From: Puniceicoccaceae bacterium
GTDB taxonomy: Bacteria; Verrucomicrobiota; Verrucomicrobiia; Opitutales; Coraliomargaritaceae
Assembly (NCBI GenBank): GCA_017857255.1
Contig: JAFMDL010000018.1
Coordinates: 1 to 32,579, forward strand
Direction of reading: 5' to 3'
DNA: 32,579 nucleotides
The notes beneath the pieces were generated by a model. It made no database searches and was not told the DNA's origin. It was given only the letters and a program-made list of their open reading frames with translations. Shown here piece after piece: positions 16,997 through 25,654 of this stretch (position 1 is its first letter; every line of letters begins with the position of its first letter). The translations under genes were made by a program, and so were the position numbers.

Positions 16997-19699
16997 TTAC
17001 TCCCCGACAACAGGTAATCGGTCGGCCCGCGACTGCGCGATTGTACGCCCCGGTAAATTATAAGCGACCATCTTTCGATACACGCGACGCGCCTCAGCTA
17101 GCTCGCCCGCCCCTTCAAGCAATGAGCCCAATTCTAGCATCGCTCGGGACATCCAGTAACGACCAGTCACCCCCAAACGAGTGGCATTTTCACCATCTAG
17201 CAAAAAGCGCCCAGCCATCAGCATAAAGACTTCCTGAGCCTCTTTAAGCGCATCACGCTGTAGCAAAGAAAATCCCCACTTATAGCCCACCTCAGCTTGA
17301 AAATCAACTGGCAGGTTCGGCAGATCGATCATGCGCTCCAATGCCATCGCCACATCCTTTAACTGCCCCTCCGCACTCTTGGCCAGTGCCAACATACAAT
17401 CCGCTCGTGACAATTCAGCCACATAACGGCGCGGATGCTCTGGAAACGAGCGGATTAAATCCTCATAAATAATCTGCGCGCCGGCAAAGTCATTCATCTG
17501 CCGAAGTAAATCTCCTTGCTTTAAGCGCGCTGAAAAAAGCAGAGGATCTGCAGGGTAACGCTCAATCAAATTTTGATGCAGTCGCACCGCCTCGGCGAAA
17601 TAAGCAGCACCGCGCAGCTCACAGTACAAGCTCGCTTCAAATAAAGCCTGAGGGGCCAGATCACTATTCTCATACAATGAGGGCAACTTGAGCAAAGTGC
17701 CCTGCGCCACCTCAAATTCATTAATCGATGCATGGTAATCTGCTTCAGTTAAATAAGAGCGTTCTGCCGCAGAACTTTCAGGGTAGCCTGCCCGTATTTC
17801 CGCGAGCACTTCTATACCTGCTGCTGAGTCCCCGAGCTGAATCAAAATGTCGGCCTTCAGTAACAATACCTCAGTAACTAGTAAACGAATCTCTGCTGGA
17901 CTTGGATTAAGCGCCTGCTCTGGAATCGATTCCACCCTCAGCAACAAGGCATTTACACGATCTTTCACACTTTCTTGGTCGCCTGCCAACAAGGACAAAC
18001 GCACCTCGAGCCAACGTAGCCGTAAATCTAGAGCGATCGGCACAGAGCTACTGGTATCATCTTCCAACAAAACACGCACTCGCTTCAGCGCCGACTCTAA
18101 CAGGCCATTCGCCTGCAATGCCTGCACTACATTCCACTCAGCACGCCAGCGGTCTGCCGGAGAAATACTTTCACTGAAATTCACCTCATCAATTAATTGT
18201 AGTGCCGACTCTATTTGCCCACCTCGCACTTGTGCTGTCACCAAGCGCAGAAATAATGCACCATCATAACCGTCAGGGCTCTCATCGCTAGCGGCTGACT
18301 CATAAAACTCCACCGCATTGCGGTAATCCTCATTTAAAAAATAGCAGTCACCAATCTGCCGATTCAAAGCTTGTCGCTCTGTTAGGTCTTCTGACTGATC
18401 TCTAAATTGTATTAAAAAAGCCGCGGCTGCTCGATATTGAGGCGGACGATGCTGTAATGCAGCATATGCCAAAACTCTATATACGTTGGTAATTTCACTC
18501 CATCCGGGAAATTGCTCCAACAGCAACTGCGCATCTTTCTCCGCTAATTTGAATAAGCGCCGTGCTTCGGTCTCGGCAACCGTGCGCTCCACAGGCGTCT
18601 GCGCTGTAGCCAACATTTTTTCCGCACGAGTCAACGCAATGCGGCTACGAATATAATACATCTGTCCTTGTAACGGATGTGGCTCAGCCTCGGCTAACAT
18701 GAGATCCAAAAAAAGAGTCAACTCATCCTGCTCTAAGTCACTTCTTGCACGCGCAAGTAATTGCAACGCAACCCCAGTCACCTCGCGGCTTTTTCCATCG
18801 CGTACCAGCGCTTGCAGGGCATCGCGGCCACTTGCAGTATCCGTACCGTATAATAGCCCCTTCAACAATAATAGCTGTTCGCGTTCTTGGCTCACATAAC
18901 CCGCACGTGGATTCGCTAGCTCTTGTGCTATAACGTCAATCGCTTCTTCTTGCTGCCCCTGATTGTTTAAAATAATCGCATACTCCTTGGCATAAGGATA
19001 TGCTGCCGGCGTGCCGGTAAATCGCTGTAACTGCGCACGCACCTGAGCCGCGATGGCTTCACTCGATGGCGCTTTCAAAATCTCCTCGCGCAAGATCAAA
19101 CTATCAAAAAATGCCCGCTGCATCTCTGAAACTGCAACTGAGCGGGCAAGCTCAAAGGCTTGCCTCGCGCCAAGTGAGCGGCCCATCAGCTCTGCCCGCA
19201 CGCCTCTTAACAAGTATAACCAAGGCAACTCTCCAGCCTTTAGCTCTGCCTCCGTAACCGAGTCCAGCGAACGTATTAACGTCTCTCGATCTACATTTCG
19301 GCCCGTTCCATACGCGCTCACCGCACGGTATAAATGATACACGGCCGTTTGGCTGCCTTCTGGAATTTCCTTCAAAACCACGCCCGCGGCTACAAAACGA
19401 CGCTGCGCAATCAAGGATGCCGCGAGTTGGATTTTCAGGGCTGCCAACTCTTTGGCGGTCAAGCTAGGTGACTGCAATAAATTGCGATAGAGTCCTTCGG
19501 CCGATACCGCCAATCCCGTCTCTAATGCTCGATCCGCGGCATCGCTTCTCCACTCAAATGCGACTCGCTCGAGCGAATTAATCGGAGCCGTCTGCAGCGG
19601 AGCTTGCCCGGCCGCTATATGCAAACAAACAGAGACAGAGAGCGCAACGAGCACAACACTTCGCATGATAGGGCTAGAAATAGTACAATTAAACCGCAT
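16997..19699 (-). CDS. Large secreted TPR-repeat protein of the exbB-exbD locus
   Basis: This 900-residue protein begins with a likely signal peptide (hydrophobic run MRSVVLVALSVSVCLHIAAG at about residues 12-31) and is otherwise built from TPR-like helical repeats. Clear repeat segments include QQEEAIDVIAQELANPRAGY, the stretch around YFLNEDYRNAVEFYESAA, and LHQNLIERYPADPLLFSARLKQG followed by DFAGAQIIYEDLIRSFPEHP. It is probably periplasmic. The start is uncertain: ATG 19699 (used here), ATG 19666, or TTG 19717. It precedes exbB by 31 bp, so it may be a periplasmic scaffold for the ExbB-ExbD-TonB module. The function is inferred from position only. Confidence 0.85.
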   Translation of the reverse strand: MRFNCTISSPIMRSVVLVALSVSVCLHIAAGQAPLQTAPINSLERVAFEWRSDAADRALETGLAVSAEGLYRNLLQSPSLTAKELAALKIQLAASLIAQRRFVAAGVVLKEIPEGSQTAVYHLYRAVSAYGTGRNVDRETLIRSLDSVTEAELKAGELPWLYLLRGVRAELMGRSLGARQAFELARSVAVSEMQRAFFDSLILREEILKAPSSEAIAAQVRAQLQRFTGTPAAYPYAKEYAIILNNQGQQEEAIDVIAQELANPRAGYVSQEREQLLLLKGLLYGTDTASGRDALQALVRDGKSREVTGVALQLLARARSDLEQDELTLFLDLMLAEAEPHPLQGQMYYIRSRIALTRAEKMLATAQTPVERTVAETEARRLFKLAEKDAQLLLEQFPGWSEITNVYRVLAYAALQHRPPQYRAAAAFLIQFRDQSEDLTERQALNRQIGDCYFLNEDYRNAVEFYESAASDESPDGYDGALFLRLVTAQVRGGQIESALQLIDEVNFSESISPADRWRAEWNVVQALQANGLLESALKRVRVLLEDDTSSSVPIALDLRLRWLEVRLSLLAGDQESVKDRVNALLLRVESIPEQALNPSPAEIRLLVTEVLLLKADILIQLGDSAAGIEVLAEIRAGYPESSAAERSYLTEADYHASINEFEVAQGTLLKLPSLYENSDLAPQALFEASLYCELRGAAYFAEAVRLHQNLIERYPADPLLFSARLKQGDLLRQMNDFAGAQIIYEDLIRSFPEHPRRYVAELSRADCMLALAKSAEGQLKDVAMALERMIDLPNLPVDFQAEVGYKWGFSLLQRDALKEAQEVFMLMAGRFLLDGENATRLGVTGRYWMSRAMLELGSLLEGAGELAEARRVYRKMVAYNLPGRTIAQSRADRLPVVGE

Positions 19700-19783
19700 G
19701 TCCTTTATAAATGACAAAGGCTCGCGCCGCAGGTTGCAAAAAGATTTTCAAAGGGGTACAAGGTTCAGCATTCACTTTTCCGA

Positions 19784-19834
19784 GACGATCAGTCATTTCA
19801 GTGCATGTTTTTACAGGTATTGATCGTCATGACT
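19784..19834 (-). repeat. Crossing inverted repeats upstream of the large TPR gene
   Basis: GACGATCA (19784-19791) is complementary to TGATCGTC (19821-19828). AGTCAT (19791-19796) is complementary to ATGACT (19829-19834). The order a-b-a'-b' allows either two alternative hairpins or an H-type pseudoknot. The same DNA can also be read as a near-direct repeat (GATCAGTCAT and GATCGTCAT). It lies in the 150-bp gap between the zinc-ribbon gene and the TPR gene. Confidence 0.35.
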
Positions 19835-19849
19835 ATCGGGTCCGCGCAA

Positions 19850-20554
19850 CTAAGCATACACCATGCGCGCACACTGGTCACAAAAATGCGGCTCACCCGC
19901 ATCACGTGCTGCTCGTGACACTTCGTTGGACACTCGCAAATGGCAACCGCCGCACTTATGGTCTACGATCTGCGCCAGATACGGCGCCCGCTTGACCATT
20001 TTTTTGACCCGATCGTATTGCTCCAGATAGGTCCAATCTAGGCCGTCTCGCGAGGTTTCTACCTCTGTTCGAGCCTCATCGGCCGAGGCTGTTAAGTGCG
20101 CCTCGCGCTCGACTAGCAGACTGATCTCTTTTCGCTGCACTTCGATTCGCAGCTCGATCGACGCTTTTTCCGCCTCAAACGCCTCTTTCGCTACATCAAT
20201 TTCGAGCATTAATTCGATTTCACGCTCCTCAAGCTCGGAAATCTCTACCTCAGTTTGCTCGATTTGGTGTGTCAGCGCTTGGTACTCGTCATTCTTCTTT
20301 ACTTCAGATTGCTGCGTTCGGAATCGTAGCAATGCCCCCTCCTTAGCTTTAACATCGACATCTAAGTCATTGCGCGCGATCTCTTTAGAAATCAGCGCTT
20401 GCCGAGCGGATTCAACATTGTCCTCTTCCCTCGCAATTTCAGCTTCGAGCGCGTTGCGCTCTATCGGAATACGCGCAAGGTCTTGCTCAATTTTAAGCAG
20501 CGATACGTCGCGGTGTTGAACAATAAGGAGTTTTTCGATTTGCGGGTCGGCCAT
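19850..20554 (-). CDS. Coiled-coil protein with C-terminal C4 zinc ribbon (DUF164/CdsZ-like)
   Basis: The 234-residue protein is a long alpha-helical coiled coil (about residues 10-165, very rich in Glu, Lys and Arg). A zinc ribbon follows with Cys ligands at 201, 204, 225 and 228 (CGGCHLRVSN...CDQC). This is the zf-RING_7/DUF164 architecture, also called CdsZ in chlamydiae; its role is not well defined (nucleic-acid or secretion-related partners have been proposed in some species). The family pattern LSxxLxxQxxDxxLxxLExxL and KKNDEYQALTHQI near 87-98 fits. The ATG at 20554 (MADPQIEKLL) matches the family start. It is divergent from the small TPR gene, with 59 bp between starts. Confidence 0.9.
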   Translation of the reverse strand: MADPQIEKLLIVQHRDVSLLKIEQDLARIPIERNALEAEIAREEDNVESARQALISKEIARNDLDVDVKAKEGALLRFRTQQSEVKKNDEYQALTHQIEQTEVEISELEEREIELMLEIDVAKEAFEAEKASIELRIEVQRKEISLLVEREAHLTASADEARTEVETSRDGLDWTYLEQYDRVKKMVKRAPYLAQIVDHKCGGCHLRVSNEVSRAARDAGEPHFCDQCARMVYA

Positions 20555-20613
20555 AAGATGAGATAACTCTCTACCACTCAAAACTGCCTTACTCTTAGGG
20601 CAACCTAAAAGAC

Positions 20614-20973
20614 ATGACCGACGACACTTCTCTTCAAGATCAAATCGATGATGCCACCTTTGACTTCACCATGGGTGATAGTGACTCGGCGCTGGCAAAA
20701 CTGACAAAGCTCAGCGCTGACCACCCAGAGTCATTCGCCACCTGGCACGCGCTGACTGAAGTCCACTTTTCAGAAGGTCACTATGACCAGGCGCTAGCAG
20801 CTGCAGACAAAGCGCATGAACTGCGCCCAGATGACATTCACATTAACACCAGTCTCTCTCGAATCTGGGTAGAACGAGGCGATAAAGACAAGGCTGAGCA
20901 CTATGGTGCTGAGGCTCGAATGCTTGGCTGGAAAGACGAACTGAAATCTCCACCCGAGAAGGGCGACATTTAG
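20614..20973 (+). CDS. Small TPR-repeat protein
   Basis: This 119-residue cytoplasmic protein has about two and a half TPR units. One is centred on the segment FDFTMGDSDSALAKLTKLSADHPES, one on WHALTEVHFSEGHYDQALAAADKAHELRPDD, and one on SRIWVERGDKDKAEHYGAEARMLGW (each longer motif is best located at residues 17-41, 44-74 and 82-106). There is no signal peptide or membrane helix. It lies 44 bp upstream of accA on the same strand and is probably co-transcribed. A link to fatty acid synthesis is only suggested by position. Confidence 0.88.
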   Translation: MTDDTSLQDQIDDATFDFTMGDSDSALAKLTKLSADHPESFATWHALTEVHFSEGHYDQALAAADKAHELRPDDIHINTSLSRIWVERGDKDKAEHYGAEARMLGWKDELKSPPEKGDI

Positions 20974-21017
20974 CGGCATTGACAGCCGATTAATCGCTCC
21001 CCTAAATTTGCAACTAC

Positions 21018-22001
21018 ATGGAAGACGTAACATACACGCTAGAATTCGAAAAGCCTCTGCGCGAGCTAGAGAAGCAACTCATCACCCTGAACCAAGTTTC
21101 ACAAGAATCGAAGGTCGACGTCAGCAGTGAAATCGCCGCGATCGAAAAGAAAATCGATCAGATGAAAGTCGATATTTACTCGGACCTCACTGCTTGGCAG
21201 CGGGTGCAACTCTCTCGTCATCCAAAGCGCCCTTACACCCTAGATTACATTGAGCGAGTCTTCACCGACTTTGAAGAACTCCACGGCGACCGACGTTTTC
21301 GAGAAGACGCCGCAATCGTTGGCGGCCCTGCATTCTTAGATGGCAAGCCGGTAATGGTTATCGGCCAGCAAAAAGGTCGTAACACTAAAGATAATCTCCT
21401 ACGCAATTTCGGTTGCCCGCATCCAGAAGGCTACCGCAAAGCCATGCGTTTAATGGAGATGGCTGAAAAATTTAATATGCCCATCATAACAATGGTAGAT
21501 ACACCAGGCGCGTATCCAGGGATTGGCGCAGAGGAGCGCCACGTAGCCGAAGCGATCGCCGTGAACATACGTGACATGAGCGCGCTAAAAGTGCCAATCA
21601 TCACCATCGTTATTGGCGAAGGCGGCTCAGGTGGGGCGCTCGGTATCGCAGTTGCAGACGAGGTCATGATCCTCGAGAACGGCTACTACTCTGTTATCTC
21701 CCCAGAAGGTTGTGCTGCTATCCTTTGGAAAGACCGTGCTGCCGCTCCGCAAGCAGCCGATGCGCTTAAATTTAGTCCTACACACTTAAAGCAGTTCGGC
21801 GTGGTGGATCAAATTTTACCAGAACCAACCGGAGGCGCACATCGTAACTACGATGCATCCGCAGCGACCATCAAAGCAGCGATTCTTCAATCGCTAGAGA
21901 CCCTGGAAAAAAAGAGCTGCAAAGAACTTCTCGATGATCGCTACGCTAAATTCCGTAGCCTTGGTGAATTTGAAGATTCGGCCGCGGCTACAACAGCATA
22001 A
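21018..22001 (+). CDS. accA: Acetyl-CoA carboxylase carboxyltransferase subunit alpha
   Basis: AccA with AccD transfers the carboxyl group from carboxybiotin to acetyl-CoA to make malonyl-CoA, the first step of fatty acid synthesis. The 327-residue protein has the full family pattern: the N-terminal helix FEKPLRELEKQL, PYTLDYIERVFTDFEELHGDR, the CoA/biotin-site stretch TMVDTPGAYPGIGAEERH near 160, and GEGGSGGALGIAVADEV near 202 with SVISPEGCAAILWKD near 230. The length matches E. coli AccA (319). AccD is not in the window. It is followed at once by an intrinsic terminator, so it ends its transcript. No Shine-Dalgarno is seen before ATG 21018. Confidence 0.97.
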   Translation: MEDVTYTLEFEKPLRELEKQLITLNQVSQESKVDVSSEIAAIEKKIDQMKVDIYSDLTAWQRVQLSRHPKRPYTLDYIERVFTDFEELHGDRRFREDAAIVGGPAFLDGKPVMVIGQQKGRNTKDNLLRNFGCPHPEGYRKAMRLMEMAEKFNMPIITMVDTPGAYPGIGAEERHVAEAIAVNIRDMSALKVPIITIVIGEGGSGGALGIAVADEVMILENGYYSVISPEGCAAILWKDRAAAPQAADALKFSPTHLKQFGVVDQILPEPTGGAHRNYDASAATIKAAILQSLETLEKKSCKELLDDRYAKFRSLGEFEDSAAATTA

Positions 22002-22022
22002 GCGAATACCATTCATTGAAAC

Positions 22023-22056
22023 AAAATCCCCGCCGTTGCTATGGCGGGGATTTTTT
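22023..22056 (+). terminator. Intrinsic terminator of accA
   Basis: A 12-bp stem AAAATCCCCGCC (22023-22034) pairs with GGCGGGGATTTT (22043-22054) around an 8-nt loop, with six T at 22051-22056. It lies 21 bp after the accA stop. Confidence 0.95.
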
Positions 22057-22081
22057 GTGATGATAAATATTGCACAGCGAT

Positions 22082-22087
22082 TATACT
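22082..22087 (+). promoter_or_regulatory. Candidate -10 element (TATACT) before the NTF2-like gene
   Basis: TATACT matches the sigma-70 -10 consensus at five of six bases and lies 17 bp before the ATG, just after the accA terminator. The expected -35 position shows no good match. The gene needs its own promoter because the terminator precedes it, so this is a reasonable but unproven site. Confidence 0.3.
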
Positions 22088-22104
22088 AACTCAAATTAAT
22101 CAGC

Positions 22105-22479
22105 ATGATCAAAACTGACAAAAATGAAATCATGGCACTCTTTGACGAGTGGAATAATGCACTTCAATCTGGGGATCCGAGAAAAGTCGCATCACTCTAT
22201 GAGGGCGGAGGCATCCTACTCCCGACTGTGTCGAATCAAGTACGGCACAATCATGCAGAAATTGAGGACTATTTTGTTCATTTTGTTGCCAAAGGCCCTG
22301 TCGGAAAAATCAACGAAGCAAATATCAGAATTTTTAATGATTTGGCAATTAACTCTGGCGTCTATACATTTACGTTCAAAGACGGTGCTAGTGTCCAAGC
22401 CCGATTCACATTTGTGTATCACCGAAAAAATGAGCGCTGGATGATTACAGAGCATCACTCCTCGCAAATGCCAGAATGA
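22105..22479 (+). CDS. NTF2-like / SgcJ-EcaC family protein (CaMKII-association-domain type)
   Basis: The 124-residue protein is a single cone-shaped NTF2-like fold by pattern: N-terminal helix IMALFDEWNNALQSGDPRKVASLY, then GGILLPTVSNQVRHNHAEIEDYF, strand-rich middle, and the ending W.ITEHHSSQMPE. The terminal HHSS.MPE signature is typical of the PF08332/SgcJ-EcaC group. Members bind small ligands or act as enzymes, and many have no assigned substrate, so none can be named here. It has no signal peptide. It stands alone between the accA terminator and the convergent metallo-hydrolase gene. Its base composition looks more AT-rich than its neighbours. Confidence 0.85.
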   Translation: MIKTDKNEIMALFDEWNNALQSGDPRKVASLYEGGGILLPTVSNQVRHNHAEIEDYFVHFVAKGPVGKINEANIRIFNDLAINSGVYTFTFKDGASVQARFTFVYHRKNERWMITEHHSSQMPE

Positions 22480-22520
22480 CAAACAGGCGTTTTTAGTCAC
22501 ACGTAAGCACTACTCAAATC

Positions 22521-22578
22521 GATGTGGTAAAATGGCATCCTGTCTATACGTGGTGAAGACGCCATGGTTAGACGCATC
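22521..22578. repeat. Nested imperfect inverted repeat in a convergent gap
   Basis: Outer arms GATG (22521-22524) and CATC (22575-22578) enclose inner arms ATGGC (22532-22536) and GCCAT (22561-22565). There is no adjacent T run, so it is not a standard terminator. It sits in the 128-bp gap between two convergent genes, where I see nothing else. Confidence 0.25.
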
Positions 22579-22607
22579 AACCAAACCAAAGTGAGGCATC
22601 TAATGCT

Positions 22608-23387
22608 CTACCAACTCACACGCAGGCCGTCGTAAGCCAGTCGAATCGAATCAGGTAAGGCAGCCTCAGTGGTTTCGTGATCTACAAAATAGGTCATGTG
22701 TGTCAGGAACGAGAGTCGCGCATTCATCTCAATTGCAGTTTGTGTCGCCTCTCCAACTGTCATGTGCGAAGGATGTGGCTGGGGTCGCAAGCCATCCAGC
22801 ACAACGACATCAGCATCCTCAGCAAGAAAACGTGCTTCTTCTCCGACCTCTTTACAGTCGGTGTAATACGCAAATTTCTTGCCAGTATCTGCTTCAGTAA
22901 AAATGAGACCGAGCACCTGCATCGCACCATGCGGCAAGTACACCGATTCGATACTACCGCCAGGAACCTCTAGTACTTGCGGCATCTCCTGCAGTTTGAA
23001 TGCCGGGTAGCCCTTGACCACTGGTTTATCGAGAATCGCATACGGGAAAATGTCACGTATACGTTCTAAACCAGACTCACTGCTATAAACAGGCAAGGCA
23101 GTGCCACCATTCAGATCACAAAATCGCCGTAGATCATCCATGCCCAAAATGTGGTCGGCATGCGGATGCGTTAAAATAAAGGTGTCGATCTGTGTCACCT
23201 CATTCTGAATACACTGCATCCGAAACTCCGGAGCCGCGTCAACCTGAATGTGATGGCCGCCCATTTCCACATGAATCGAGGTGCGTGTACGCCAGTTTAA
23301 CGGATTCTCCAGATCGCAACCTCCCTCTGGCTGCGCAATCATCGGAACCCCTTGTGAAGTCCCTGTACCTAAAAATAGAATTTCCAT
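22608..23387 (-). CDS. PhnP-like MBL-fold metallo-hydrolase
   Basis: The 259-residue protein has a metallo-beta-lactamase fold: MEILFLGTGTSQGVP at the N-terminus, the metal motif HPHADH at 74-79, a second-site region YYTDCKE, and a C-terminal LTHMTYFVDHE. The TSQGVPM and GMDDLRRF patterns match the PhnP / cyclic phosphodiesterase branch of MBL proteins. PhnP itself acts in phosphonate breakdown, but no phn genes are near, so the substrate is open. The open frame extends to 23447, but ATG 23387 sits exactly at the conserved strand, so I start there. It is 63 bp downstream of the EEP-family gene and probably the last gene of that operon. Confidence 0.9.
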   Translation of the reverse strand: MEILFLGTGTSQGVPMIAQPEGGCDLENPLNWRTRTSIHVEMGGHHIQVDAAPEFRMQCIQNEVTQIDTFILTHPHADHILGMDDLRRFCDLNGGTALPVYSSESGLERIRDIFPYAILDKPVVKGYPAFKLQEMPQVLEVPGGSIESVYLPHGAMQVLGLIFTEADTGKKFAYYTDCKEVGEEARFLAEDADVVVLDGLRPQPHPSHMTVGEATQTAIEMNARLSFLTHMTYFVDHETTEAALPDSIRLAYDGLRVSW

Positions 23388-23450
23388 AACTACCCAGCAA
23401 ACTGGCAATTCTATACTCGCTGGCAATAGAGTATCTCGGCGTCGCAAAAA

Positions 23451-24359
23451 TTATTTGGCCAATTGTATCTCCAAGTCGACGTGCACCATACGATGGTCAC
23501 TGCCGGCTAATACGTTTGGCAAGTCGACGACATGACCGCTTCCCTCAATAGAGTCAGCGAGTGATCCGGACGCGATAAACCCATCGACTAAAGAGTATTC
23601 GACTTGTTTGCGGTAAAAGTGAGTCCATTGCTCACCTCGCGTATCCACCGCGTGTACCAAGCCACCGATATCCAAAGCGCCTTTGCGATAAAAGCGGCGT
23701 AATGGGGCGCTGGCTGGATGGTCATTAAAGTCTCCTGCTATCAGAAAATCAGTCATACCAATCGCATACGTACGCTCTATGATTCGATCTCGACAGGCTT
23801 CTGCTTCCCTTGTCCGTCGTTGCTGAGATTCAGGATCGGCCTTCACATCTGACCAGCGACTTTTTAGATGCACTACAAACAGCTTAAATATAGAACTATC
23901 CGCGCGCGTGAATGACACCTCCAACAGCCCCCGTCTCACTGTCTCTCGGCTTGCTTGATACTTGAAATTCAGATCTTGATGCTTCACCAAGTGAGTAGGA
24001 GCAAACTTAGATAATACCGCGACATAACGAACCGAATCAGCTGCTTGCATCAATGTTATGTATGGGTAGTGCAGCCCTTCATCGCTCAAATCAGACCTCA
24101 GCTCCTCAAGGAATGGTAGCCCACCAATCTCCTGAACTGCCAAAATATCAGGTGCAGCTTGGTGAATCACCTCGCGCAGGATCGCTTTTTCACTTTCGGG
24201 CTTCGGATACGAAGGGCGCCACTTCCCACCTACGTGACGATCCATGATCAGATAATTATTCAGATTGTACGTAGCAATCCGAATCGAACCAGCTGCTAGC
24301 GGTGCAGTCACATTGATTCCAGCCAATACAAAACAAAGCAGCTGGAATGCAACTCGCAT
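23451..24359 (-). CDS. Secreted endonuclease/exonuclease/phosphatase (EEP) family protein
   Basis: The 302-residue protein starts with a signal peptide (about 1-23, MRVAFQLLCFVLAG...PLAAG). The EEP (DNase I-like) fold follows, with IRIATYNLNNYL, the catalytic-metal Glu in DILAVQEIG, FVVHLKSRW, AGDFNDHP, YSLVDGF and a C-terminal GSDHRMVHVDL. All expected catalytic elements (Asn, Glu, Asp-Asn, His) are present, so it should be an active Mg-dependent nuclease or phosphodiesterase in the periplasm or outside. Nutrient scavenging is possible. It lies 26 bp after the M48 protease gene and 63 bp before the MBL gene, all on the minus strand. Confidence 0.9.
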   Translation of the reverse strand: MRVAFQLLCFVLAGINVTAPLAAGSIRIATYNLNNYLIMDRHVGGKWRPSYPKPESEKAILREVIHQAAPDILAVQEIGGLPFLEELRSDLSDEGLHYPYITLMQAADSVRYVAVLSKFAPTHLVKHQDLNFKYQASRETVRRGLLEVSFTRADSSIFKLFVVHLKSRWSDVKADPESQQRRTREAEACRDRIIERTYAIGMTDFLIAGDFNDHPASAPLRRFYRKGALDIGGLVHAVDTRGEQWTHFYRKQVEYSLVDGFIASGSLADSIEGSGHVVDLPNVLAGSDHRMVHVDLEIQLAK

Positions 24360-24385
24360 AGAATCAATCAGTCAGCTCGCTGTCA

Positions 24386-25633
24386 TTATTGAAGCAACGA
24401 ACGTTCGCGCTCCAATAAAGTCGGATGCGAATAATAAAAACGGCTATAAGTCGGATGCGGTGTCAAATTACTTAGATTCTCCCTGTGTAATTTGCGCAAC
24501 GCACGAATTAATGGCTCGGCAGAGTCCATCGCATCACGCGCAAACGCATCAGCCTCATACTCATGCTTACGCGACCAAAGACTGGTAAAAGGTGACAGCC
24601 AAAATGTAAGTAATCCACTCAAAAGCATAAACAACAATAACACTGGCACAAACTCACCGGAAACATCCTCGCTAAACGAAAAAGCCGCCGCCAACCAAGT
24701 GCCTTCAGCGAGCCAACCCAGCAGCGCAAACATGCCAAACGTCGTGACTGCAGACAGCGCAATCATCTTTGGGATATGCCCCATCTGATAATGTCCAATC
24801 TCGTGCGCAAGTACGGCCTCTAACTCTTCATGCTCCATTTGTTCAATCAGTGTATCATAAAGCACGATACGCCGAAAACGGCCAAATCCGGAGAAAAAGG
24901 CATTCGAATGACCGGAGCGCTTACTCCCATCGATCACCAAAATAGTCTGCGCTTTAAAGCCAGTGCGATCAGCCAAGGCAAACAGCCGCTGCTTCAATTC
25001 GCCCTCTTCCATTGGCTCCATTTTATTGAATAGAGGCATAATGAACATGGGATAAGCTACCACCATCACTAACTGAAAAACAAAAAACACACTAAAACCC
25101 CAAAGCCACCAGAGATCACCTGCACTCGACACCAAAAAGATCAACACAGCCAACAATGGATAACCGATCACAAAACCAAGTAAGAAACCCTTAACCTTAT
25201 CCATCAACCATAGTTTCTGCGTACTCTTATTGAAGCCAAAACGTTCTTCGAGCCTGAAGGTGCTCCACCACTCGAACGGCAGTCCGGGTAAACCAAGAAG
25301 CACTGCAACTAGAAACAATACAAGCGCCTGCCCCCAAGTGCCAAAGCCAAATACAGTACTCAGCGCACTGTATAACCAAGGTAATAAACCTGAGAGTACG
25401 ACCACCGCTAAGATGATCGTATCATACAAATCATTCACCAAGCCAAAGCGTGTTTTCGAGACGGTATAGGCGACAGACTTCTGGTAAGTGGGCAGATCAA
25501 TAAAATCGCGAAACGTTTCTGGCACTTCAGCGGACTTACTATTAGCATGCCGCATATTCAAGACATCCAAGATCGTGCTTGTGGCATATTTAAGAATCAG
25601 GAGTGCGATGAAAGCTGTTAAGATTGTATTCAT
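24386..25633 (-). CDS. M48 family (Ste24-like) membrane metalloprotease
   Basis: The 415-residue protein combines an M48 N-terminal membrane domain with a zinc peptidase domain, the CAAX prenyl protease 1 / Ste24 architecture. Membrane helices lie at about 2-20, 70-92, 102-118, 148-170, 178-200, 288-318 and 327-350. [11 protein letters not shown] is at 128-138 as in Ste24. The zinc motif HEIGH is at 277-281, the third ligand Glu358 is in HEYEADAFA, and SNAFFSGFG precedes at 243-251. In bacteria, which lack CAAX prenylation, such enzymes are thought to serve membrane-protein quality control. The ATG at 25633 (MNTILTAF) is used; the frame is open to 25708, but that would run into the pilC terminator. 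Confidence 0.93.
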   Translation of the reverse strand: MNTILTAFIALLILKYATSTILDVLNMRHANSKSAEVPETFRDFIDLPTYQKSVAYTVSKTRFGLVNDLYDTIILAVVVLSGLLPWLYSALSTVFGFGTWGQALVLFLVAVLLGLPGLPFEWWSTFRLEERFGFNKSTQKLWLMDKVKGFLLGFVIGYPLLAVLIFLVSSAGDLWWLWGFSVFFVFQLVMVVAYPMFIMPLFNKMEPMEEGELKQRLFALADRTGFKAQTILVIDGSKRSGHSNAFFSGFGRFRRIVLYDTLIEQMEHEELEAVLAHEIGHYQMGHIPKMIALSAVTTFGMFALLGWLAEGTWLAAAFSFSEDVSGEFVPVLLLFMLLSGLLTFWLSPFTSLWSRKHEYEADAFARDAMDSAEPLIRALRKLHRENLSNLTPHPTYSRFYYSHPTLLERERSLLQ

Positions 25634-25654
25634 TAATGATATGGAGAACACAGA

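Noticed and set aside
19700-19849. Possible RNase P RNA or other known structured RNA in the gap
   Set aside because: The gap is only 150 bp and I recognise none of the conserved RNase P blocks.
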